Source of the DNA: Veillonella intestinalis
GTDB lineage: Bacteria; Bacillota; Negativicutes; Veillonellales; Veillonellaceae
DNA length: 64,000 nt
Reading direction: 5' to 3'
Assembly (NCBI RefSeq): GCF_943193155.1
Contig: NZ_CALPDB010000001.1
Span: forward strand, 469,190-533,189
In this document: piece after piece, positions 29,001 to 37,900 of the stretch
Position numbering within the stretch: the first letter of the stretch is position 1
Layout of the letters: each line of letters opens with the position of its first letter
Made by a program: the position numbers and the translations under genes
Notes under the pieces: model-generated
The model's input: only the letters and a program-made list of their open reading frames with translations
Told to the model about the DNA's origin: nothing
The model's database searches: none

Positions 29001-31669
29001 GGTGTACCGGCTGTAATATTGTTGCTAAGTTTTATATCATAAATCTTTTTGCCATTCTCATCTTTAACGCCAACAGATAGACCATTACTATCAACATAGT
29101 CGCCATAAGCACCATTCTCGCCTGCTTCTATTGCCGTATCATTAACTCTAATCTCAGTATGAGTGCTACCTACTTCATCAATAGCCTCTTTTACTCGTTT
29201 AAGCTGAGCTACATTCACTGCATCTGTATCTAAAGTACCAGCCGCTACATTTGTAATTTGGCGGGTAATACCTGCCTCGCTATCGCCTACAGACACAGCA
29301 CCACTAGTAGCTTCCCAAGCAGATACTAGTTTTGCGTACTCTGTAAAATCATCACTGTTTACATAAGCATTGCGTGCCGAATTAATAGCTGACTCTAAAT
29401 TGCTACGTTCTTTAGTTAAATCTGTAATTTTTTGATTTAACTCTGCTTTTAGCTCATCTGTTGTAGCCGTTACTAAAGAGTTTCTTGCAGTTGTTAACTC
29501 AGAATTTAATGCTGCTATGCGACTATTATAAGCTGTTTCTTTAGCAGTATAATCAGCTTTAAGCGCAGCAACCTTTGGTGCTAGCTCACTTACTTTAGCT
29601 TTTTCTGCATCAGTTAAACCGGCAATATCACTAGCAGAATCCAAAACTTTGCCACTTAATGGATTATAACCTAGTTCACCAGCTTCTGTTTTTGCTACAG
29701 AGAAGCCACCTAAGGCAACCCCTTCTCGAGCTGGCGCCTCAGCACGTTCACCAAGGGCAGTAGCACTCGTTCCGTTTGAAGATGCTTGTGAGCCTACAGA
29801 CACCGCGCGATATCCATAGCTATTAGAAAATGAGCCTAGAGAAACTGCTTGATAGCCACGACTTACTGCGCGATTACCTAAAGCTACGCCAGAGTCACCA
29901 CCAGCTGCTGCATAAGCCCCTACAGCAGTACCAAAACCTCCATTAGTATTAGCTGATTGTCCAAGAGCTACAGAGTACCAAACATTAGTTTTTGCTGATG
30001 GGCCAATAGCAACAGAAGATTGATCTAAAGTAATTGCCTTTGTACCAATGGCAATAGAGTTTCCTGCACCTAATGTCTTAGCCGCAGTACCGATAACAAT
30101 ATCTTGGATTCCTGTTGCTAAGCTTTGAGAACCAAATGCCAAAGAGTGTGTACCTTTGCTATTAGCTTGTCCGCCGAGAGCTACGGATTGTAATCCTTCT
30201 GCATTAGATTGAATACCAATAGCGGTTGCATTTTGGACTGTCGCTTTGGCTAGATTTCCTACTGCCAAAGCGCCTGTCTCAGTGGCTACTGCTTCCACAC
30301 CAACAGCAGTAGCACCAATGCCTTTAGCTTTTGCCTTGTTACCTAATGCAGCAGAGCCCGATGCAGTTGCTTCAGATAAAGCCCCTAATGCAGTAGCACC
30401 TAAGTCTTCTGCCTTTGCAGATTCACCAATGGCCGTAGCGCTAACACCTGTTGCTGCAGTATTAGCGCCTAATGCCGTACCTAATTCCTGTGTAGCTGTA
30501 GCATTTGGCCCAATAGCGATAGAGTCTACACCCTGAGCGCCATCATTCGTTTTGTTTCCTGCTTCGGTGGACTTAATAGATACATATTCCAATGTATTAT
30601 TGGCAATAGCCGCTTCATTTTCAGCCACTTTATTGGCTACTAATTTAAGCTGCGCTACGTTCACCGCATCAGTATCAGCTGAACCAGCTGCTACATAGGT
30701 AATCTGACGTGTAAGCATACCTGCGGTCATGATGCCGCCTGTAGAATTATATTCATTGTCACTACCTACACTGACAGCTGATTTATTTGACATAAATACA
30801 GGATTCTTCTCCCCTACAGCTTCGATAGACTTTTTATTATCTTCAGCTGTAGTTGTTGCGCTTTCCCCTTCAAAAACAAATGGGACATAGCCTCTGACAT
30901 TTGCTGCTCGATCGGCTGTTGCATATCCGCCCAAAGCTACACCATCGGCGGTCTTTGTTCTTGATATGGAGCCAATAGCAACACCATTTCTAATTGTATT
31001 AGCATGCGTACCAATGGCAATCCCTTGTTGAAGTGTACTTGCATTATGTCCTAATACAATCCCTCCATAAGAGAATGTATTATTGCCAATAGCAATAGAT
31101 GCCGCATTAGATCCACCTGTTGGACTAGAGGAATCAATACTCTCTTTAAAATTACCTGCTACAGCACGGTTGCCGATAGCAATACTTTGAAATAGAGAGC
31201 GACTGCCATTACCTAAGGTAACAGACTTTGTACCTGCATAAGTACCTAAGCCTATTGCAACAGAATCCTCTGAAGAGTATGAATTAGCTCCGAAAGATGT
31301 ACTACGCATATAGGCATATGAATTAGAGCCCACTGCTGTAGTAAAATCATTGGTTGCTCTTGCATCATAACCAATCGCTGTAGACATGTGACCTGTAGCA
31401 CCTTCACCATTTATATTATGAGTGGCTTGTTTATTACTATCTAATCTATAGTCAATATATGTTTTAGCCTCACTATCGGCTGTTGCATATTGATCACCAT
31501 TTTTAATAATTTTAGTATTTCCGTAAATCTCTGCTGTAGAGTTAACACCTGTATAGGAACCGTCAACAGCTGCCTCTACTGGCACAGTAAATAAAGTGGA
31601 GCCGATACCGCCAACTAATAAAGTGGCAACTAACTTTGAAAGAGCTTTTCGTTCTTTGTTTAAAGCCAT
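26033..31669 (-). CDS. YadA-like trimeric autotransporter adhesin 2 (giant)
   Basis: About 1878 residues from the ATG at 31669 (MALNKERKALSKL), preceded by AAGGCGG; an upstream extension to 31726 has no good start signal. Signal peptide to about VPVEA. Two head regions of AIGxxAxA-type beta-roll repeats (about 95-270 and 385-690) are each followed by a neck motif (YVAAGSADTDAVNVAQL; TNVAAGTLDTDAVNVAQL). Next are a short collagen-like Gly-X-Y stretch near residue 885 (GTPGKDGEPGQAGSIG), a stalk with a 147-residue unit present twice in tandem, and a YadA anchor (HPLEFNPDDKFSAAVAMG). A 77-residue coiled-coil tail ends QQLMAKVGM. It is predicted to form a homotrimeric surface fibre for adhesion, aggregation or biofilm. 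Confidence 0.93.
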   Translation of the reverse strand: MALNKERKALSKLVATLLVGGIGSTLFTVPVEAAVDGSYTGVNSTAEIYGNTKIIKNGDQYATADSEAKTYIDYRLDSNKQATHNINGEGATGHMSTAIGYDARATNDFTTAVGSNSYAYMRSTSFGANSYSSEDSVAIGLGTYAGTKSVTLGNGSRSLFQSIAIGNRAVAGNFKESIDSSSPTGGSNAASIAIGNNTFSYGGIVLGHNASTLQQGIAIGTHANTIRNGVAIGSISRTKTADGVALGGYATADRAANVRGYVPFVFEGESATTTAEDNKKSIEAVGEKNPVFMSNKSAVSVGSDNEYNSTGGIMTAGMLTRQITYVAAGSADTDAVNVAQLKLVANKVAENEAAIANNTLEYVSIKSTEAGNKTNDGAQGVDSIAIGPNATATQELGTALGANTAATGVSATAIGESAKAEDLGATALGALSEATASGSAALGNKAKAKGIGATAVGVEAVATETGALAVGNLAKATVQNATAIGIQSNAEGLQSVALGGQANSKGTHSLAFGSQSLATGIQDIVIGTAAKTLGAGNSIAIGTKAITLDQSSVAIGPSAKTNVWYSVALGQSANTNGGFGTAVGAYAAAGGDSGVALGNRAVSRGYQAVSLGSFSNSYGYRAVSVGSQASSNGTSATALGERAEAPAREGVALGGFSVAKTEAGELGYNPLSGKVLDSASDIAGLTDAEKAKVSELAPKVAALKADYTAKETAYNSRIAALNSELTTARNSLVTATTDELKAELNQKITDLTKERSNLESAINSARNAYVNSDDFTEYAKLVSAWEATSGAVSVGDSEAGITRQITNVAAGTLDTDAVNVAQLKRVKEAIDEVGSTHTEIRVNDTAIEAGENGAYGDYVDSNGLSVGVKDENGKKIYDIKLSNNITAGTPGKDGEPGQAGSIGIVGPVGENGENGIVKIEVKPGTPGVNGQDGETITRIVYETGETDAEGNPVVTEVATLEDGLKFAGDDNKVIAKKLNQQLDIKGGATTTTENNIAVVADTDAEGNTTGLHVKLAKNLTELESINVGSTKGEDGTYTGGVTINNNGIDMGDTKITNVKPGEIADGSKDAVTGDQIFDLKTEINNSVSGAKTEVKSTNGTVDVSKTVDTTDNHAVYDLSVKTDKVNMAYKANGADVKSVSLANGFDFTNGTNTTAVVEDNGVVKYNLNNNITLDSVTANTSVTVGGKVTINNNGIDMGDTKITNVRPGEIADGSKDAVTGDQIFDLKTEINNSVSGAKTEVKSTNGTVDVSKTVDTIDNHAVYDLSVKTDKVNMAYKANGADAKSVSLASGFDFTNGTNTTAVVEDNGVVKYNLNNNITLDSVTANTSVTVGGKVTINNNGIDMGDTKITNVKAGDINEKSTDAITGKQIYSLKTILEQKIDTAGTWDLQVNGSKVNTITKGSIINFVGEGDVSVVGKGNDIQVDLKQEVKNQINKNTENISLIVNEKGNLNVHGDAETGVKVEAVDANDAKKGVKVSLGDKISIGGQAGVVIGQQEVTAKNADGADVLPAEKGNYITGLDNTTWKPEEKGIVEDRAATEGQLRDVADKINGIGEAISNGGRNFAGDSGSATAKLGQVINVTGGAKTDNLTTGNIGVVAKDNNLSIQLSKDITGLNLVTTKELTAEKATIGDLNVNNSITVGNGDNQTIINNDGITIKGKDGKDGVSISGEGINMGGNTVSNIGEAVNPGDAISKGQFDRELNDVVGAVNNGMGQMNNRMAKLDSRMNKVGAGAAALAGLHPLEFNPDDKFSAAVAMGSYKGQGAAALGGFYRPNADTMFSVSSTLGDETMFNIGLSLKFGDKGDDIYRNPNNTSFRELTNEVASLKEQNKALNDKMAEKEKSFEATNKALNDKVSAQQAELEQQRALIQQLMAKVGM
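27621..28502 (-). repeat. Tandem 441-bp in-frame duplication in adhesin 2 stalk
   Basis: Two consecutive nearly identical 441-bp units (27621-28061 and 28062-28502). The shared segment GTAATCTTAGTATC recurs at 27621, 28062 and 28503, so the period is exactly 441 bp, or 147 codons. Each unit encodes a segment starting near TINNNGIDMGDTKITNV and ending in ITLDSVTANTSVTVGG. Only a few base differences are visible, so the duplication or its homogenisation is recent. Confidence 0.9.
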
Positions 31670-31726
31670 AAAATAATACCGCCTTCTAATAAAAATAAAA
31701 TAAATATAAAATATTAAATGATACAA

Positions 31727-32222
31727 CTCTTGTTTAGTTATTTATTGCTTTATACTTTTGATGTGCTGATTAATCCTCCATTAATTCCAACAACTAAGAA
31801 TAAAGATTTAATATATTACAAAACTGTCACACCATTAGAATATCTATCATCCTCCTAAAGTTCATTATTTAATGAATACTTCATGGCAACAAATTTAAGT
31901 TTATCATTTTTATTAATTTAGTCAATCGATAAAATTTCATACTGAATAAATCAATCATTTTTTACTAAAAAATAACTAATTAATCATATATTTATTCATA
32001 AATCAATAATTAAAATACATCTAACTTTCAACATTTATCTAATTAAATCAAAAATCATTCTATTATTTATACATCAAAAAATATAATAAATAGTAAAGCA
32101 TAGTAAAAGAAAATTTATTGAAACATATTACTAAAAAAGAGGTTCCTGCTAATTTAGCAAGAACCTCTTCTTAGTTATTATAGTATTAATCTCTATATTA
32201 TACTTTATTATTATTTAAAAAA
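31727..32222. other. AT-rich intergenic region between autotransporter loci 2 and 3
   Basis: About 500 bp of very A+T-rich sequence without a coding frame. It holds the terminator of locus 3 at 32137-32169 and, toward 31727, the leader of locus 2. No operator could be identified with confidence. Confidence 0.6.
32137..32169 (-). terminator. Intrinsic terminator after autotransporter locus 3
   Basis: Fourteen-base arms (32137-32150 with 32156-32169) with one wobble pair and a five-base loop, flanked by A/T tracts. It lies about 54 bp past the stop. Confidence 0.85.
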
Positions 32223-34409
32223 TTACATACCTACTTTAGCCATTAATTGTTGAATCAACGCACGTTGTTCTTCCAATTCAGCTTTTTGTGTAGCTACTTG
32301 GTCAGCCAAGCCTTTATTTTCAGCTTTCAAAGCATTTACTTCAGATGTTAATGCACCAATATTTGTTGCATTAGCATTGCGGTAAATATCATCACCTTTT
32401 TGACCAAACTTCAAAGATAAACCAATATTGAACATTGGATCATCACCGATAGTACTAGATACGCTGAACATAGTATCAGCATTTGGACGGTAGAAACCAC
32501 CAAGTGCAGCAGCCCCTTGACCTTTATAGCTACCCATAGCTACTGCAGCAGAGAATTTATCATCTGGATTAAATTCCAATGGATGTAAACCAGCCAAAGC
32601 AGCAGCCCCAGCACCCACTTTATCTACACGTTGATCAAGTTTATTAACGCGATTATTTAAGTTAGATACATTGCTTTCAAGACCATCCACTCGATTATTA
32701 AGACCAGATACTTCATTGGTTACATTTGTTACCCCTAATTGATCTTTCCAGTTAGTAATAGCGTCTGGAGTTAAATTAGAGCCATCAAGATTTGCCTTTT
32801 GATCCAATTCAGGTTTTACTGCTGTTTTAATAGCTTCATCAGATACAGAAATTTCATAATTAACACGAGACTTATCATCATTATATGTAGGATCAATTTT
32901 TACATTAGCTCCTTCAGATAAAGTAATCGCATCCACATTACCTACTGTATTTTGATTAATACCTAATGCCACCTGCCAATTATTAACCTGCTCAGGTGTA
33001 ATATTACTTGCATCAATATTTACTTTTTTAGCCGTTTCATCAGCTACATGTTTTAATTGTGCCACGTTAACAGCATCGGTATCTTCTGTACCAGCCGCTA
33101 CATTAATGATTTGGCGAGTATTTTGGATTGTTTTACCAGTTCTTGCATCAACATAGGCATCGGAACCAACACTAACAGCACCATCAGTAGCTTTAAAAGC
33201 AGCTAATGCAGATTGTTGTTCTGCCATAGCTTGAGTAAAATCTTGATGGGAAGCAGTCCATGCATTACGTGCATTAGTAGCTGCTACAGCTTCTTTGCTT
33301 AATTTATCATATTCAGCTTTGGCAGCTTTATAAGCAGCATCATCATTGCCTTTAGTGGCTATCATAATCTGTTCTTGTGCGTCTTGCTGTGATTTAATGT
33401 CACTGTATTTTTTATTTAATTGATTATATTTTGAAATTTCAGCCGCGTATTTAGTAGTGAAGTTTTTAATGTCATCACTAGCTCCTAAAAAGGTAGCTAA
33501 TTCCGTATCATTTTTTGCAATTTTGCCTTCAACTCCATCAACTAATGGCATATAGCCAATAGTACCCGCCCCACGATTAGCTACACTAGATGTACCTAAG
33601 GCAATGCCACCATTACCTTTAGCAGTAACCTGAGCATTAACACCTAGAGCTACGCCATTGTATGAAACTTTAGAACCTTGACCTAAAGCTACACCATATA
33701 AGCTATTAGTTTGAGCTTTAGCACCAATAGCAGTACCACCTACAGCAGTCGCATCCGGACCAATAGCAATACTATTTAAAATAGCGCCATAGTTTTGAGT
33801 ACCATCGTTTTGAATATATTGGTAAAATACCCCTGCAGACGCACCTTTACCAATTGCTATGCCATCAGCAGCGCGAGCCGCTTCACCTACTGCAACGGCA
33901 CTATTCGCATACGTATTACGCCCCAAAGCTGCACTATATTGAGTTGCATATGAACCAGAACCAACAGCAGTACTACCACTAATAGCACTACTATAAGTAC
34001 CAATAGCTGTAGCATACCCACGAGATGCATATGTACCAAAACCAATAGCTGTAGTACCAATCCCTTTTCTGCTATCATTAGCTGTAGCTGTACCATCTAC
34101 ACCTTCACCATTTTTATTGTCGTTAGTTGCTACGCGAGAAAAATCTTCTAAAATCTCATTGCCATCTTTATCTTTATTAAAACGCTTTGTTTGACGATAG
34201 TCAATAAGTTTGCTAGAACCAACAATATCTTTAGCATTATACTCACTGCCACTCTTGACAACTGTAGCATCTGTCGGCGCTATACCAATACCTACATAGG
34301 AACCAGTTAAACCGGCTGCATCAGCACTATATACACCAGCACTAACTGCACCAACAAGTATAGCTGCTACAAACTTAGACGTCACTTTTACATTCTTTTT
34401 CACTTTCAT
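32223..34409 (-). CDS. YadA-like trimeric autotransporter adhesin 3
   Basis: About 728 residues from the ATG at 34409 (MKVKKNVKVTSKF), which follows a GTGAGGTG site; an in-frame extension to 34430 is less likely. Signal peptide to about VYSADA. One head region (about 120-290) with AIGKGASAG/ALGQGSKV-type repeats is followed by a Lys/Gln-rich coiled coil (QLNKKYSDIKSQQDAQEQIM), a neck motif INVAAGTEDTDAVNVAQL, a short stalk, and the anchor HPLEFNPDDKFSAAVAMG. The 59-residue coiled-coil tail ends QQLMAKVGM. This is the shortest intact member of the cluster. Its anchor region is almost identical to that of adhesin 2, which points to duplication or gene conversion. Confidence 0.93.
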   Translation of the reverse strand: MKVKKNVKVTSKFVAAILVGAVSAGVYSADAAGLTGSYVGIGIAPTDATVVKSGSEYNAKDIVGSSKLIDYRQTKRFNKDKDGNEILEDFSRVATNDNKNGEGVDGTATANDSRKGIGTTAIGFGTYASRGYATAIGTYSSAISGSTAVGSGSYATQYSAALGRNTYANSAVAVGEAARAADGIAIGKGASAGVFYQYIQNDGTQNYGAILNSIAIGPDATAVGGTAIGAKAQTNSLYGVALGQGSKVSYNGVALGVNAQVTAKGNGGIALGTSSVANRGAGTIGYMPLVDGVEGKIAKNDTELATFLGASDDIKNFTTKYAAEISKYNQLNKKYSDIKSQQDAQEQIMIATKGNDDAAYKAAKAEYDKLSKEAVAATNARNAWTASHQDFTQAMAEQQSALAAFKATDGAVSVGSDAYVDARTGKTIQNTRQIINVAAGTEDTDAVNVAQLKHVADETAKKVNIDASNITPEQVNNWQVALGINQNTVGNVDAITLSEGANVKIDPTYNDDKSRVNYEISVSDEAIKTAVKPELDQKANLDGSNLTPDAITNWKDQLGVTNVTNEVSGLNNRVDGLESNVSNLNNRVNKLDQRVDKVGAGAAALAGLHPLEFNPDDKFSAAVAMGSYKGQGAAALGGFYRPNADTMFSVSSTIGDDPMFNIGLSLKFGQKGDDIYRNANATNIGALTSEVNALKAENKGLADQVATQKAELEEQRALIQQLMAKVGM

Positions 34410-34430
34410 TTCACACCTCACCAGACACAC

Positions 34431-34935
34431 ATCACTTTTTCTACTTAATCATCATCTAATATAAATTGATAATATAATTACATTTTATTATAAAATTATT
34501 ATATTATCAGCGTTTATATTATTATCAACTAAATTTGTACATTTTAGTTAACATGTTTTTAAATGATGATTAAATTGGAATAATCTTTATTTACGATATA
34601 AAGTATATCACTAATTATTCATAAGTCAAATGTACTAATTTTAAAATCCACTTTTCGTTTATCATTTTAATTCTCAATTATCAAAAACGCACTACCATCT
34701 ATCTAAAAAAATGCTTTAAATTCAATATTTTCAGGACTTCTTTATTTTCAATTAAAAATTTTTAAAATTTATTTTTCCACGAAATGAATAATCTAAATAT
34801 CCGTAATTTTAGTTAATTTATAATAAAAAGAGAGTCACTAGATTTAAATCGAGTGACTCTCTTCGTTTTTTGCATTTAATCTCTAAATTCCTATTATTTT
34901 AGAATGAAATAATAGTTTTAACTAAATGGATTAAT
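34431..34935. other. AT-rich intergenic region between autotransporter loci 3 and 4
   Basis: About 500 bp, very A+T rich, without a coding frame. It contains the terminator of locus 4 at 34828-34863 and the leader region of locus 3 toward 34431. Nothing else specific was seen. Confidence 0.6.
34828..34863 (-). terminator. Intrinsic terminator after autotransporter locus 4
   Basis: Perfect 12-bp arms AAGAGAGTCACT (34828-34839) and AGTGACTCTCTT (34852-34863). The 12-base loop is itself nearly self-complementary (AGATTTAAATCG). It is followed by TTTTTATTATAA on the minus strand. Confidence 0.88.
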
Positions 34936-37900
34936 TTACATACCTAAACGTTCCATTAACAATTTAATCTGTTCGCGTTGTTCTTCTAACTGATCTTTTA
35001 ATGCAGCATTTTCTTTTTCAAGAGTATTCACTTTATCGTCAAGAACAGTCAACGTACTAAGTGGAGCTTGTTTATAATTCTGTGCCCCTTTTGCATAGTC
35101 ACTATCTTGACCTACACGTAAAGAAACACCAACATTAAACATGTTTTCATTACCACCGAAAGAACCACCAACACTGAACATTGTATCATCATTTGGACGG
35201 TAGAACGCACCGACTGCCACAGCTTGTTTGCTTTGGAATGTACCAACACCAGCCGCAATGGATAATTTTTCTTCTTCCAAGTATTCCATTGGATGTAAAG
35301 CAGCCATAGCAGCAGCGTGAGCACCAATCGTATTCATACGGTTGTTAAGATCACGTTTTACACCACTTAATTGACCTACATTTACAGCATCATTTGGTTC
35401 AATGCCATGTGCTACATTTTGAATACGATTACCTTCAGCACTAATTGTGCCAGTGCCTGGAACGTATTGACCATTTACTTGTTCACCAGGAAGAACAACT
35501 AAACCACCAGGTACACTTAAACCATCATTTAAGTTAGTTGGACCGCCATTATTATTAGAAATACCTTTGTCATTAATTGTTACAACAGTATTGCCATCTT
35601 TATCCTTCACTTCTACGCCATTAGGGCCAAGAACTGTAGAATTGCCATTAGGATCTTTAGATGTTACACCATCAGGCTTGATTGTTGTAGAAGAACCATC
35701 TTCACCATTAACAGAGATACCATCTTTGCCATTTGTGGAAATGCCATCTTTACCAACAATTGTAGCTGGTTTGCCATCATCACCATTAACAACCATACCA
35801 TCGGAACCAACAGTAGTGCCAGGGTTGCCGTCTTCACCTTTTACAGTAAGACCATCATTATTAATACTTGTATTACCAGTTGTTACACTGCCATCTTTGC
35901 CAAGATTGATATCTTTAGCCAATTTAACAGTTAATGTATCTTTACCATTAGAAACAACACCAATATTGTTATCAGTTAATTGTTCTTCATTGGAAATGCC
36001 ACCATTAACAGTTAATTTTTGGCTTAATGCACGATGTGCTGTATCACCAGTGTCACCACCGAAGTCAAGACCAGCTTGTGCTACGGCTTGAAGGTCTTTA
36101 ATTGTAGCTAAATTACTCAAAGATGGGCCAATTTTGTCTAATAGACCATCTTTACCTGGTTGTCCATCTGCACCTGGCGTGCCACCAACAATGTCTTTAG
36201 CTTCTTGTTCAGTAATAGGTTTACTATTATCCTTATTATCTAGACCTAGACCACTAGTACCAGCACCAGAACCTAAGGTAGACTCAACAGGCTTAGCACC
36301 ATCTTTAGGGTTGCCATTTTCATCAACATCAGATGGGTTGTAATTCTTGCCATCATTGCCAGTAACCAGTTTACTGTCATCAATTGGATTACCATTCTGG
36401 TCAACTTTAGTTAAATCACCAGCTGCGCCCAATTTGCTTTCTAGCTTATTGATATCGCCCTTTAACTCTTCTTTAACAGCATGCAATTGGCTACCATTTA
36501 CAGCATCTTTAGAATTAGCACTTACGTCACCATCTGCTACATTGGTAATTTTGTTACCACCATTGTTAAGGCCTTCATTAGTTAAGGATACAGTTTTAGT
36601 TGCATCACCATTACTTGGTGTAATTGTTACGCCTGTGCCATCAACTTTAGTCGTAATGCCATCTTTTGTAGTAGTAGTTATACTACCATCAGTTAATGTA
36701 AGATCCTTAGCTAAGCCCACTTCAATCGTGTTATCATTAACTTTTGTTGTAATATTTTCATTGGCTCCTACAATATCAAAGCGATTTGTTTTACCTTCAG
36801 TACCTTTGTCTACTGTAATACCTGCAGCAGTGGCATTTTTATCAGCCCCCACTACGAAGCTTTCTAACTTGCTATTAGCAGCTGTATTGATATCACCAAT
36901 CTGACCTGCTAAGACCTCAGCAGTTTGTTTGAGATCACTTACATTAACTGCTGAATTAGGATTAGATTCATTAGCCGCATTCAATTTATCCGTAAATTTA
37001 GCGCCATCTTTACCAGCAATCGCACTCTTCACATTGTCTATTGTTTGGTCACCTGCTGAAATGCCAGCAGTAGTGAATTTTAGCTTATCAGAAATAGTTA
37101 AACCAGTGGCATCTACTTTTGGTGCATTCGCGCCATTACCAAAGGATATGGATCCAGCATCTGTTAAATTTAATGTATTAGCTAAACCTATTTTAACCTG
37201 ACGTTCTTCTATTGCTGTAGTAATGTTTTCATTAGCACCTAAAATGTCAAAACGTGTATTATCTTTATCCACGGCAATGCCCTTCTCTTGTGCTGCTGCA
37301 TCTGTACCTACAGTAAATTTGCCAAGTTTACTTTCTGCTGCTGTATTGGCATCACCAATTTTATCTGCTAGCTCATCAGTTACACTATTTAAGTCACCTA
37401 CATTAACTGCTGAATTAGCATTAGTAGCAAGAGCTGCATCTAGCTTATCAGAGAATGTGTCCCCAGCTTTATCAGAAATAGCACTCTTCATATTATCTAC
37501 TATCTGATTACCTGCCAAAATGCCCGCATTAGTGAATTTTAACTGATCAGAAATAGTTAAACCAGACACATCTACTTTTGGTGCTGTAGCAGCCGTACCA
37601 AAGGCCACACTACCATCAGCAGTCAAGTTAATATCCTTAGCTAATTTAAGCTCTAAACCATCAGTAGTATCATTAGCCACCACACCAATATTGCCAGTAG
37701 TTAACTTAGCTTTTGCTTCTGCAGTGGATACATCCGCCCCACCAGCAATAGTTAACTCATCACCTAAATCACGGTGAATAACTGTCGTATCATCGCCAGA
37801 GTAATTAATACCGGTTGCGCGAAGCTGTTTTAATTGCATAACATTCACTGCATCGCTATCAGCTGTACCAGCAGCAACATTGGTAATTTGTCGAGTATAA

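Noticed and set aside
35567..37507. Series of plus-strand frames opposite adhesin 4
   Set aside because: Antisense frames stay open because of the biased codons of the adhesin; composition is low-complexity Ser/Leu/Pro and no start signals are present.
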